This document shows positions 23,620 through 32,791 of a stretch of 33,723 nt of DNA, one piece after another. The number at the start of each line of letters is the position of its first letter. The first letter of the stretch is position 1. The stretch comes from Candidatus Woesearchaeota archaeon (GTDB lineage Archaea; Nanobdellota; Nanobdellia; Woesearchaeales; GW2011-AR9). A program made the translations under genes and the position numbers. The notes below the pieces were generated by a model. The model was not told the DNA's origin and searched no databases. It worked only from the letters and a program-made list of their open reading frames with translations. The stretch covers positions 1 to 33,723 of the forward strand of contig JABHRR010000012.1 in assembly GCA_018670095.1 (NCBI GenBank), written 5' to 3'.

Positions 23620-26487
23620 CTATTTTTTCTCGCCAACAAACTCTCTTAACTCATCAGGCCAACTCTTCTCAACATCTTCTTTATGGTTTTCAATCTCATC
23701 CCAAATCTTTTTCTGCATATTGCCAGTTTCTACTAATTTAACCAGCTCTTCTTTCATATAAACAGGAACACGTTTCAAATTCCAGATTTGCATCTTTAAT
23801 TTTTCTTGAAATGTATCTTTACGATCTTCTTGTTGTTTTTTCTGCTCATCCCAGAAACCAGTATAAGAGAATTCTTCTTTCTTCTCTTTAATCAATTTCT
23901 TACCATCTTTCAAAGCGATTTTAGCCAGAACCATCTGGTGCATCCGTTTCAAGAATTCCTGTTTATCTTCAATCTTAATCACATCTGAATAACCGCCGAC
24001 AATCAAACCGAAAGAAAAAGGACTAGGCATCAGATTATTTGTTTCAACCAAAGAGATTTTTCCATCAACAATACCGTCAATAATCAATTGCGCATTTTTA
24101 TAATCCATTAAATCTTCCAGAACTTCTCGTCTTGCTTCTTTCAAAATGGGGAAATCATTACCAATCCTCTTAACAGCATTAAATAAAATTCTACTATTAA
24201 CTTGCATTCTTCCTGCACTTTTTTTCCTGCCCATATATGAACGAAGCATCATTAAAGAACGAGCGGCACAATGTCTAAATCTTCTAGAAAGAACTTCACT
24301 TCTTTCAATCGCATTTTCTAATGTCGCACGAAAATCTTCTGACTTTAACAATTCAAAAGCTCTCAAAGCATTAAATATCTTTTCTGAAGCCATATAAAAA
24401 CCATTATCTGTAATTCCTATTTCTACATCCCGATGTTGAGATCTGCCGATAGCAAAGCCTAATGCTCGAGAAAGGCAATCGTTTACTCTTCTGCCGAATA
24501 AAGTATTAAAAATAACATAATTCATTCCTCGATCAGAATATTTCTCAATAACAATTTTTTTGTGTGATGGAATTTCACTGAAATGATATTGTTCGTAAAA
24601 GAACTGGTAAATTGCATTAGCTGCTTTTCCGTCAACGTATAAATATTCGTTAATAAATTTGAGAATATCTTTCTTACTAACTTTATGAATAAATTTATCA
24701 TCCATCAAATGTCTGAACTTATTAATTTCCATCGCTAAATCAAATGACAACGGTAACATTTCACTGAACCAAGAAGGAACGGTTGGTGGTCGACTAACTG
24801 AAGTAGAAACTTGCACCGTCATTCCCCGAGAGAATTTAAACATGTAAACACTTCCTCCAAGAACAAAGACATCTCCCGGTCTCAATCGTTCAAGAAAGCC
24901 TTCATCAATTGTACCGACAATTCGTTCACCAACTTTAACTCTAATAAACGTCTGTTCAGGAATGGTTCCAATATTAGTCATGTAAATAACTCTCGCCATT
25001 TTTCCTCTCTTACCAATGTTTCCTGTTTCTGCATCATACCAAATTCTAGCAAAGACATATCTTTCTTCAAGAGCAACATACTCTCCGGAAAGATATTTAA
25101 TAACTTCAAAGAAATCTTCCCATTCTAAGTTATGGTAACAATAACAATTTTTGATGAGGTGAAACATTTCATAAATGTTTATCACGCCATTAATTGCTAT
25201 CCCATAAATGTGTTGTGACAAAACGTCTAATGCGTTTTGGGGGATATGAATGCGATCAATCTTACGTTCTATTGCTGCTTTTAGAATTAATGAACATTCA
25301 ACTAAATCATCTCTATCAGTAACAATTATTCTTGCTTTTACGGTAGAATGTAATTGATGCCCTGCACGACCTGCTCGTTGTAGGAACCTTGCCACAGACT
25401 TTGGAGATCCTAAACATAAAACTAAATCAACATAACCAATATCAATTCCTAATTCTAAACTTGTAGAGGAAACAACAACTTTTAAAGTTCCATCTCTTAA
25501 ATCTTGTTCCGTTTTAAAACGTGCTTCTTTACCTAAACTGCCGTGATGAGCAGCGATATTACCATCATTATATTTCTCTGGAAATCTTTCTTTAAGATTA
25601 TGGACAACACGTTCTGTAGCTGATCTAGTATTAGTAAAGATTACAGTTGTTCGATGTTCCTGAACAAGTTTATTCATCAATTCATACATTTTATTATGTG
25701 TCGAAGTATAATCTGTATCAACCAAACTTTTTACTGGGCTGAGAACTTGTAGATCCATTTCTTTAATGAACTGGACATCAATAATTCCACAATCTCTGAG
25801 GTCATCACCTTTGTAACCAACAAGATATTTAGCAATTTCTTCTAAAGGGGCAATGGTTGCAGAAAGACCAATTCTAGACATAGCCGGAGAAATTCTTTGC
25901 AATCGTTCCATAGTAAGATTGAAATGGACCCCTCGTTTATTATCAGCAATAGCGTGAATCTCATCAGCAATTAACCATTGCACATCAGTAAGTTTTTCTT
26001 TGAACTTTGGAGAGTTAATCATAATGGCAAGAGATTCAGGAGTAGTAATCAGAATATGGGGAGCGTTCTTCAACATCTTTTGTTTTTGGTAAGCGGTAGT
26101 GTCGCCTGTTCTAACGCCAATTCTGATCCCTAGTTTGTCTTTGTTAAGTTTTTCTATTTCTTCTAACGGTTCAATTAGATTCTTGGCAATGTCGTTGTTT
26201 AATGCTTTTAATGGAGAAACGTAAACACAATAGACTTTATCTTCCAATATTTGTTTCTTTGCCGAATCAATCAGTTCATTTAAAATGGCTAAGAATCCGG
26301 TTAGAGTTTTAGTTGCTCCTGTTGGCGCAGAGATGAGAACATTATTTCTTTTATGGATTTCCATTACTCCGTAAAGTTGTGGAAGCGAGAAGTCTTTAAA
26401 TTTCTTGAAGAACCATTTATTTATGAGAGGATGAAGTATAGACTTCAAATGTACGGGTTTATAGGGGTGTTTAATTTTAGTTATCAT
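23620..26487 (-). CDS. lhr: Lhr-type (large helicase-related) superfamily 2 ATP-dependent helicase
   Basis: SAPTGATKTLTGF (Walker A-like), WLIADEIHAI (DEIH), GLSATI, VVSSTSLELGIDIG, FLQRAGRAGHQ; 955 aa. Confidence 0.92.
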   Translation of the reverse strand: MITKIKHPYKPVHLKSILHPLINKWFFKKFKDFSLPQLYGVMEIHKRNNVLISAPTGATKTLTGFLAILNELIDSAKKQILEDKVYCVYVSPLKALNNDIAKNLIEPLEEIEKLNKDKLGIRIGVRTGDTTAYQKQKMLKNAPHILITTPESLAIMINSPKFKEKLTDVQWLIADEIHAIADNKRGVHFNLTMERLQRISPAMSRIGLSATIAPLEEIAKYLVGYKGDDLRDCGIIDVQFIKEMDLQVLSPVKSLVDTDYTSTHNKMYELMNKLVQEHRTTVIFTNTRSATERVVHNLKERFPEKYNDGNIAAHHGSLGKEARFKTEQDLRDGTLKVVVSSTSLELGIDIGYVDLVLCLGSPKSVARFLQRAGRAGHQLHSTVKARIIVTDRDDLVECSLILKAAIERKIDRIHIPQNALDVLSQHIYGIAINGVINIYEMFHLIKNCYCYHNLEWEDFFEVIKYLSGEYVALEERYVFARIWYDAETGNIGKRGKMARVIYMTNIGTIPEQTFIRVKVGERIVGTIDEGFLERLRPGDVFVLGGSVYMFKFSRGMTVQVSTSVSRPPTVPSWFSEMLPLSFDLAMEINKFRHLMDDKFIHKVSKKDILKFINEYLYVDGKAANAIYQFFYEQYHFSEIPSHKKIVIEKYSDRGMNYVIFNTLFGRRVNDCLSRALGFAIGRSQHRDVEIGITDNGFYMASEKIFNALRAFELLKSEDFRATLENAIERSEVLSRRFRHCAARSLMMLRSYMGRKKSAGRMQVNSRILFNAVKRIGNDFPILKEARREVLEDLMDYKNAQLIIDGIVDGKISLVETNNLMPSPFSFGLIVGGYSDVIKIEDKQEFLKRMHQMVLAKIALKDGKKLIKEKKEEFSYTGFWDEQKKQQEDRKDTFQEKLKMQIWNLKRVPVYMKEELVKLVETGNMQKKIWDEIENHKEDVEKSWPDELREFVGEKK

Positions 26488-26549
26488 TTGAGCTTAATTA
26501 TAAGAACATCTATGTAATATCTATTAGAGGAGGTACTTTATATAATTTG

Positions 26550-26625
26550 CCCGTGGTTGACCAGTGGGTTGTGCGACCTTTTTGTCGAATAACCCCCAGA
26601 AATCATTTATAATTTCTCGCGCGGG
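26550..26625. other. GC-rich intergenic block with multibranched folding potential; candidate structured RNA or regulatory DNA
   Basis: CCCGTG (26550-26555)/CGCGGG (26620-26625) closing stem; GGGTT..CGAC/GTCG..AACCC hairpin (26566-26595); AGAAAT/ATTTCT hairpin (26598-26617). Confidence 0.35.
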
Positions 26626-26705
26626 AGTGGGTCAGAAATACTCACAATTGAAACAATAACTTTTATCATGGTTTTTTGAGAAATGATTTAAGTAACTATA
26701 AAACA

Positions 26706-27851
26706 TCAGATGTATTCATATTTAACAATATATTTTGCAGGAATCCTTTTATTGATACTAAAATTATGGCTAACAACAGTAGATCTGAGACCCATTCTGG
26801 TAAGGAAAAAATCATTAACCATGGTTTCAATTCTTTCAGTAGGGATTAAGAAATAATTTGATTTTGAATCTGGAAAATTTTGGTAAACTATTAAATATCT
26901 ACTGAAACTAAACAAAAAATTATCAAGAATGTTTTTTTTACCATACAAAAATATTTTTTCTAATAATGCAGGACACTTTATAGAAATATGAAGTACTACT
27001 GGTTTTGAATCACCTAATACTTTCCATAGTCTATCAAAACATTTGAGGGCATAGTTAATCTCTTTTCTTTTCAGTATTGAATTTGCTTTTACATAATCTA
27101 ACAATTGATTATCGGAAATTTCTTTCTTACGATCATATTCTACACCAATAAGCCTAAGACAAACAGTTCTTCTAGCATATTTATAGTTTACAGGACCCTT
27201 ACCATTAGGGTCAACAATATATGACCAGAATTCTGCAATTCTTCTTGCATAATCTTCAGCCTCTGACTTAATTCCAGTATAATAGATCCATTTTCCTTTT
27301 TGATTCTTATAAATGTCCCCAGAAGTAAAACTAGAACCTGCTTTTCTAAATAGGGCAACTAATTCCTGTACGTCTCTTTCATTGTACACTTTCATTCCAG
27401 GAACAAGCCCATATCTCCGGATTTTAGCTAAAGCAGCAGAATTAGTTCCATGATAAATAAATCTCGAATTAAGATTATTCTCCCAACAATCTTTAAATAT
27501 TTCTATCTTTTCTTGATCTTCCTCAATCTCTTTTACTTCATTCTTAGTTATTCTCCTTATAGATTCTACAAGTTTTTTTGCTTTATTCACTTTCTCGAAT
27601 TTAGAATATATATATATACGGTCACCAAATGACCATTCCAATAGTTTACGAGCATCATGGAGTACTATGTAACACTCTCTTAACACTCTCTGATCTCCAT
27701 GATCAAATTCTAACTTTCTTATCTCAGCTAAGTCTAAGTCGACTATTGCTTTTATTTCTCGTCTTGCTTTAGTAATTTTATTACTAAGTAAGTCTTTATA
27801 CACCTCTTTAGCTAATGCCTGAATCATATAAACAGATACACTTAATTTCAT
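26706..27851 (-). CDS. Predicted ADP-ribosyltransferase-like protein
   Basis: FIYHGTNSAALAKIRRYGLVPG (H motif), KWIYYTGIKSEAEDYARRIAEFW (Y motif), C-terminal RIPAKYIVKYEYI. Confidence 0.55.
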   Translation of the reverse strand: MKLSVSVYMIQALAKEVYKDLLSNKITKARREIKAIVDLDLAEIRKLEFDHGDQRVLRECYIVLHDARKLLEWSFGDRIYIYSKFEKVNKAKKLVESIRRITKNEVKEIEEDQEKIEIFKDCWENNLNSRFIYHGTNSAALAKIRRYGLVPGMKVYNERDVQELVALFRKAGSSFTSGDIYKNQKGKWIYYTGIKSEAEDYARRIAEFWSYIVDPNGKGPVNYKYARRTVCLRLIGVEYDRKKEISDNQLLDYVKANSILKRKEINYALKCFDRLWKVLGDSKPVVLHISIKCPALLEKIFLYGKKNILDNFLFSFSRYLIVYQNFPDSKSNYFLIPTERIETMVNDFFLTRMGLRSTVVSHNFSINKRIPAKYIVKYEYI

Positions 27852-27904
27852 AATTAATATTAAAAGATAAGGACTATTTAAATATTTTCAAAAACCCTAA
27901 CGCT

Positions 27905-27927
27905 TTGCTACAAAACCAGTGTAGCAA
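27905..27927. other. Perfect 8-bp hairpin TTGCTACA-AAACCAG-TGTAGCAA in an intergenic region
   Basis: Exact inverted repeat, 7-nt loop; overlaps an alternative GCTTTGC/GCAAGC pairing. Confidence 0.5.
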
Positions 27928-28065
27928 CTGAATTTTCGGTCTCGCAAGCTTGACGAACATAACATAGTTAATCAAATAGATCAACATTTCTGATGACTTC
28001 TTTTATTCCCGATGTTAAATTTAATAGAAACACCTTTATAACTGGGAAGTATATTTTACACTATA

Positions 28066-29352
28066 ATGGAAGAAATAACATCATTTAAAGATTTGAAATT
28101 AATGCCCGCATTAGAAAGAGCAATAACTAAACAGGGGTATACTATTCCTACACCCATCCAAGCAAAATCAATCCCGGGTTTATTATTAGGTAAAGATTTG
28201 ATTGGTATTGCTCAAACAGGCACTGGTAAAACTGCTGCATTTGTATTACCAATACTGCAAAGGATGACTGAAAAATATCCTAGGACAATTAAAACTTTAG
28301 TACTTGCTCCAACTCGAGAACTGGCAGCCCAAATTGGAGAAAGCTTTTCTGTATATGGTGAGTTTCTTAAATTTAAACACACCGTGATTTTTGGAGGAAT
28401 AAGTCAAGGGCGACAAGTTCAAGCATTATCGAAAGGAGTTGACATTGTTGTGGCAACACCGGGCAGATTATTAGATTTGATGAATCAAAGAAAACTTAAT
28501 CTTAATAGTATAGAATTTTTTGTATTAGATGAAGCAGACAGAATGTTAGACATGGGATTCATTCATGATATTAAGAAGGTAATTGCAAAATTACCCCATA
28601 AGAGACAATCATTATTTTTCTCAGCAACAATGTCTCCACAGATCAATACACTAGCAAAAAGCTTGCTTAAGAACCCGATCCATGTTGAGGTTACACCACA
28701 AGCCACTACAGTTGAATTGATAAAACAATATGTTTTTTTTACTGATCAATCTTCAAAAGAAAAATTATTACTGGAACTATTAAGACAGAAACATCTTACC
28801 AGCGTTTTAATTTTCACTCGAACAAAACATCGAGCAAATAAAGTAGCAGTGTACCTTAACAAACATAATATCCCTGCTGATGCAATTCATGGAAATAAAT
28901 CACAAAACCAAAGAACCAAAGCAATTAGTAATTTCAAAACTGGTAAAATTAATGTATTAGTAGCCACTGATATTGCAGCAAGAGGAATTGATATTAAAAA
29001 TATTTCACATGTTATAAATTTTGAACTTCCTAACGAACCAGAAAGTTATGTTCATAGAATTGGAAGAACTGCCCGGGCAGGAACTGATGGAACAGCATTT
29101 TCTTTTTGTGCGGCTGAAGAAAGAAATTTTTTGAGAGATATTGAAAAATTAATCAAACAGGAGATAGAAGTAATGGACCATACCTTTCATTCAGAAACTG
29201 CTAAGAATGCTGTAGGAACAGCAGCTAAACCACCACCTCGAAAATCTTTTGGTAGAGGCTCTAGATCTAAACATAAATCTGCATCAAGAAAACCGTTTTC
29301 TAGAAATGGTAATTCTGGGAATAAATTTAAAAATAAACGTAAAAGACGGTAA
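28066..29352 (+). CDS. DEAD-box RNA helicase (RhlE/CshA-like) with basic C-terminal tail
   Basis: AQTGTGKTAAF, PTRELAAQI, VLDEADRMLDMGF, SATM, RGIDIKNISHVINFELP, HRIGRTARAG. Confidence 0.95.
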   Translation: MEEITSFKDLKLMPALERAITKQGYTIPTPIQAKSIPGLLLGKDLIGIAQTGTGKTAAFVLPILQRMTEKYPRTIKTLVLAPTRELAAQIGESFSVYGEFLKFKHTVIFGGISQGRQVQALSKGVDIVVATPGRLLDLMNQRKLNLNSIEFFVLDEADRMLDMGFIHDIKKVIAKLPHKRQSLFFSATMSPQINTLAKSLLKNPIHVEVTPQATTVELIKQYVFFTDQSSKEKLLLELLRQKHLTSVLIFTRTKHRANKVAVYLNKHNIPADAIHGNKSQNQRTKAISNFKTGKINVLVATDIAARGIDIKNISHVINFELPNEPESYVHRIGRTARAGTDGTAFSFCAAEERNFLRDIEKLIKQEIEVMDHTFHSETAKNAVGTAAKPPPRKSFGRGSRSKHKSASRKPFSRNGNSGNKFKNKRKRR

Positions 29353-29362
29353 ATTAAAACTG

Positions 29363-30106
29363 TTAAACCGCAATAAACTTTAACACAACCATTAATCCAA
29401 TCCCTAGAAGCAATGCAAAGATGTGCCAGAAAGAATCTTTAGGGCCACACTCTTTATGCAATTCTGGAATTAAATCCGAACCAGCAATGTAAATGAAGCC
29501 ACCAGCAGCAAATGGGATGATTAAACTGATAAAGGTTTCTGTAGCGAATAATAAACCTATGGCTGCGCCAATAATTGCTACTAATGCTGATAATAAATTA
29601 TAGAATAAAGCTTTAGATTTCTTTAATCCAGAATATAATAACACTCCGAAATCGCCAATTTCTTGCGGGACTTCGTGTAAAATAACCGCAATAGTTGTCG
29701 CGATTCCTAAAGGGATACTAGCAAGATAACTTACCGCAATAATTAAGCCATCAATAAAGTTATGGACACCATCTCCAACTAGATTCATAACCACTAAATG
29801 ATGTTTATGACCAGAACATTCTGGGTCATGGCAATGATGCCAATGAACATATTTCTCAATTAGAAAGAAAACTAAAATTCCTGATAAGACTGATAATGAA
29901 ACTGTTAAAGTGAAACCAGACTTTTCTATGGCTTCAGGAAGTAGATGCAGTAATGCACCACCAAACAAAGAACCGGCGGAAAGACTTACTAGGAATAGAA
30001 GAGTTTTCTTTAAAGTCGATTTCTGTAAGATAAAGAATACAATTCCTAATAATGAGATTAAAGATACTATAATTACAGATAAAAAAGTGTAAAGTATTGC
30101 GCCCAT
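29363..30106 (-). CDS. ZIP-family metal transporter
   Basis: HLLPEAIE, His-rich loop HWHHCHDPECSGHKHH, HNFIDGLIIA and HEVPQEIGD signatures. Confidence 0.93.
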   Translation of the reverse strand: MGAILYTFLSVIIVSLISLLGIVFFILQKSTLKKTLLFLVSLSAGSLFGGALLHLLPEAIEKSGFTLTVSLSVLSGILVFFLIEKYVHWHHCHDPECSGHKHHLVVMNLVGDGVHNFIDGLIIAVSYLASIPLGIATTIAVILHEVPQEIGDFGVLLYSGLKKSKALFYNLLSALVAIIGAAIGLLFATETFISLIIPFAAGGFIYIAGSDLIPELHKECGPKDSFWHIFALLLGIGLMVVLKFIAV

Positions 30107-30171
30107 TTTAAGTTAAAGAAAAAAAAGAAATATATAAATGTTCCTTAAAAGTTTATTTCTATTAAAATTAA

Positions 30172-30921
30172 TTAATCTTTAACTTCTATTAATTCTACAG
30201 ACGTTGGAGATTCAAAATACTCCATTAAAGTCCCGCCATAAGGTCGCCAAGATTGAATGATAGGGCATTTAATACTTTTTATTGCTTGACAAGGAATGCC
30301 TCCAAAAACTATGTATGTAGATAAATATTCAACGTTTTTGCCAAATTGTGCTCCAGAAAGACCTTCTGGATCATAAAAAATATTTCTTGTTTTTTGTAGT
30401 TCTTTAACATCAATTTCAAACAATAATGCAAAGTTATGCATTTCTTGTAAATCCATTGAAAGACCAAATCCAGAAGACCCAAGATCATCATCATCTCCAC
30501 AAGGCGAATAAGTTTCTTTTAGATAAGTAGGGCAATCTTCATCTTTCGAACCAATAACTTTATTTGCCATAATTTGAGAGAGATTTTTATCCAAAAGACT
30601 CCCCGTCCAGAACCAATTCTGATGAATCAAAGTATCATACTCTGGAGTAATTGGCTTAAATCTTACATCAACAAGATCCACAACATCATCAAGATCTCCA
30701 TCATATTGAATTTTTCCATTATATCTCTGGATAAATTTGTTTAAATCAGCATCTAAACCTAATTCCGTTTCTACGGGGTGCTTTTTCATTAATTCTGAGT
30801 AAAGATAAGATTCTGGTTTAATTACGCGAGGATCTACGTTTTGCATTATTCTTCTTACATTTTCAACTAATTGATCTAGATCTAAGACGTTATAATTATC
30901 ATCAGGATTTTTAACTTTCAT
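30172..30921 (-). CDS. Hypothetical protein
   Basis: ORF to 30945, but a TATA-like TTTTATAAAT overlaps that ATG, so Met9 (30921, MKVKNPDD) is the likely, possibly leaderless, start. Confidence 0.6.
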   Translation of the reverse strand: MKVKNPDDNYNVLDLDQLVENVRRIMQNVDPRVIKPESYLYSELMKKHPVETELGLDADLNKFIQRYNGKIQYDGDLDDVVDLVDVRFKPITPEYDTLIHQNWFWTGSLLDKNLSQIMANKVIGSKDEDCPTYLKETYSPCGDDDDLGSSGFGLSMDLQEMHNFALLFEIDVKELQKTRNIFYDPEGLSGAQFGKNVEYLSTYIVFGGIPCQAIKSIKCPIIQSWRPYGGTLMEYFESPTSVELIEVKD

Positions 30922-31002
30922 TATACTATAAAAAGTTAAATCCATTTATAAAACTTTCGCCCAAGTGTAACTAAAGAGTGACAAAAGAAATAAAAAAGAA
31001 AT

Positions 31003-31374
31003 CTAACCAAACAAAGTCCAAAGGGTCCAAACAGATAATACTCCCCAAATTAAGAATACAGGGATTAACGCTTTTCTGTTCTTAATGATGTCTTTGCCAA
31101 ACTTTAAGTAGAGTTTTGGAGACATTACTAAAACTAAAGCAAAAGTCATCATTCCAAATAACGATGCTACGATTAAATTGACAACTCCTAAAAACAATAC
31201 CAAATAAGCTCCTAATACTAAAATAAAAATACTTACAAATACAGCTTGCAAAACGATATACTTATGCATTGATTCTACTAATGTCATTAACCATTTTGGG
31301 TTAAACAAAAACATAATTATTTTCAATAAAGTTAAAATTGCAATTACTACTGCAATTATTTCCATTGGATTCAT
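31003..31374 (-). CDS. Small multi-TM membrane protein
   Basis: Hydrophobic 123-aa ORF, 6 bp downstream of the 84-aa ORF. Confidence 0.65.
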   Translation of the reverse strand: MNPMEIIAVVIAILTLLKIIMFLFNPKWLMTLVESMHKYIVLQAVFVSIFILVLGAYLVLFLGVVNLIVASLFGMMTFALVLVMSPKLYLKFGKDIIKNRKALIPVFLIWGVLSVWTLWTLFG

Positions 31375-31380
31375 TTTAAT

Positions 31381-31635
31381 CTACCTCTTTTTTCTTTTTA
31401 CTGTTTTTTTATCAACAACTATCCACTTGTATGTCCACCAGAATACTGCCGAGATTATAAAAACTGCAACAGCTAAATATACTAATTTTAATAAACCCCA
31501 ACTAATCATCCAGGATCCGCCTTTTCCATAAAAATGGCCAGTTCCAGTTTTATTCCAAGCACAGTCTGCTAAAACCATGGGTAATGCTGAAACTGTAGAT
31601 AAAACTCCTGTTATTATTTTCTTCATTGCATTCAC
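31381..31635 (-). CDS. Small membrane protein with N-terminal signal-like segment
   Basis: 84 aa: MNAMKKIITGVLSTVSALPMVLADCAW...LKLVYLAVAVFIISAVFWWTYKW. Confidence 0.65.
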   Translation of the reverse strand: MNAMKKIITGVLSTVSALPMVLADCAWNKTGTGHFYGKGGSWMISWGLLKLVYLAVAVFIISAVFWWTYKWIVVDKKTVKRKKR

Positions 31636-31650
31636 CTCTTTTTTAAATAA

Positions 31651-31683
31651 AGAATTATAAAGAAGTATTTAATAGTTTCCTAA
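31651..31683 (-). promoter_or_regulatory. Promoter block, copy 1 of an about 31-33-bp direct repeat
   Basis: + strand AGAATTATAAAGAAGTATTTAATAGTTTCCTAA; repeated at 32756-32788 with two substitutions; minus strand contains TATTAAATA. Confidence 0.6.
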
Positions 31684-32636
31684 AGTAATATTTGCAACAA
31701 ATTAAACAAATAACCCGTAAAGATGATTGCTAATGTAACAATTCCAAAAAAGATTAAAATTAATTTTAATTTCATTGCTCTTCTAAGAATGATTGCTTCT
31801 GGTAAACTTAAAGCCGCAGTAGCCATCATAAAAGCTAAAGCAGTTCCTAATGGAACGCCTTTCTGAAATAAAACAACCGCAATAGGAACTATCGCAGCAC
31901 AACTTCCGTACATTGGCACTCCTAAAAAGACAGCAATTGGAACCGTGAAAATACCGCCTGATTCCATTACTCTTTGAATAAATTCTTGCGGCACATAATT
32001 GTGAATTATTGCTCCAAAACTAACTCCAACCAATACCCAAAGCCAGATTTTCTTGGTAATTGATAAAGCTTCTTTTATTCCAAACTTTATCCTCTCTTTG
32101 AAATTAGAATAAATTATTTCTTTCAGTTTTTTTCGAGAAGTTATTAAATCTTTTACCAAATGTTTTTCTAATTTTAATTTTCCTAAAATAAATCCACCAA
32201 CAACTCCAACAGTGATTCCACTTAAAACATAAGCTAAAGTAATTTTCCAACCAAAGAACCCTAACATCAAAACAACAAGATATTCGTTAACTAATGGAGA
32301 AGTTATCAAAAAAGAAAATGCTACCCCTAAAGGTATTCCTGCTTCTAAAAAACCAAGAAAGATAGGAATTGAAGAACATGAACAGAACGGAGTTATTGCA
32401 CCGAATGAAGAAGCGAAAATATTACTTAATACTGGGAATTTAACATTTAACCATTGCTTAACTTTCTTTTGCGGAAGGTAAGTTCTTAAAAAACCAACTA
32501 CCGCAATTAGAAGAATTAACAGTAAAATGATCTTGACAGAGTCATAAAGAAAAAAGTTAATTGCTTGTGCGAGCTTTGAAGCAGGATTGAGGTTAAATAA
32601 ATTGTACAACAGCCAATCAATGATCACTTGCAACAT
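31680..32636 (-). CDS. Permease, DUF318/ArsP-like family
   Basis: [40 protein letters not shown] and [46 protein letters not shown]; polytopic. Confidence 0.88.
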   Translation of the reverse strand: MLQVIIDWLLYNLFNLNPASKLAQAINFFLYDSVKIILLLILLIAVVGFLRTYLPQKKVKQWLNVKFPVLSNIFASSFGAITPFCSCSSIPIFLGFLEAGIPLGVAFSFLITSPLVNEYLVVLMLGFFGWKITLAYVLSGITVGVVGGFILGKLKLEKHLVKDLITSRKKLKEIIYSNFKERIKFGIKEALSITKKIWLWVLVGVSFGAIIHNYVPQEFIQRVMESGGIFTVPIAVFLGVPMYGSCAAIVPIAVVLFQKGVPLGTALAFMMATAALSLPEAIILRRAMKLKLILIFFGIVTLAIIFTGYLFNLLQILL

Positions 32637-32746
32637 TTTTGTTTACTTTTTTCTTCAGAACAACAGCAAGGTTTTTCATTAGATTTTTCTTCCAATCTTT
32701 TATCTAACTTATCCATTAATTTTTTAATAAAACTTTTCTTTTTCAT
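32624..32746 (-). CDS. 40-aa Cys-rich microprotein upstream of and overlapping the permease gene, not in the ORF track
   Basis: [40 protein letters not shown]; stop codon lies inside the permease start region in another frame. Confidence 0.65.
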   Translation of the reverse strand: MKKKSFIKKLMDKLDKRLEEKSNEKPCCCSEEKSKQKCCK

Positions 32747-32755
32747 AGGTAAAAA

Positions 32756-32788
32756 GAATTATTTAGAAGTATTTAATAGTTTCCTAAT
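32756..32788 (-). promoter_or_regulatory. Promoter block, copy 2 of the repeat also found at 31651-31683
   Basis: + strand AGAATTATTTAGAAGTATTTAATAGTTTCCTAA; immediately upstream of the Cys-rich microprotein. Confidence 0.6.
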
Positions 32789-32791
32789 CTT

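Noticed and set aside
23806-25128. Several + strand ORFs (23806, 24146, 24811) opposite lhr
   Set aside because: Antisense to a well-supported helicase, with no recognisable motifs.
27985-28035. Possible C/D box sRNA (CTGATGA near 27990)
   Set aside because: No convincing box D or C'/D' elements at proper spacing.
18985-30000. Other CGGAAA-containing words (near 18990, 25085, 27115, 29980)
   Set aside because: They lie inside coding regions and lack the TTTCCG half; treated as chance.
30309-30500. - strand ORF of 63 aa inside 30172..30921
   Set aside because: Alternate frame within a longer ORF; no support.
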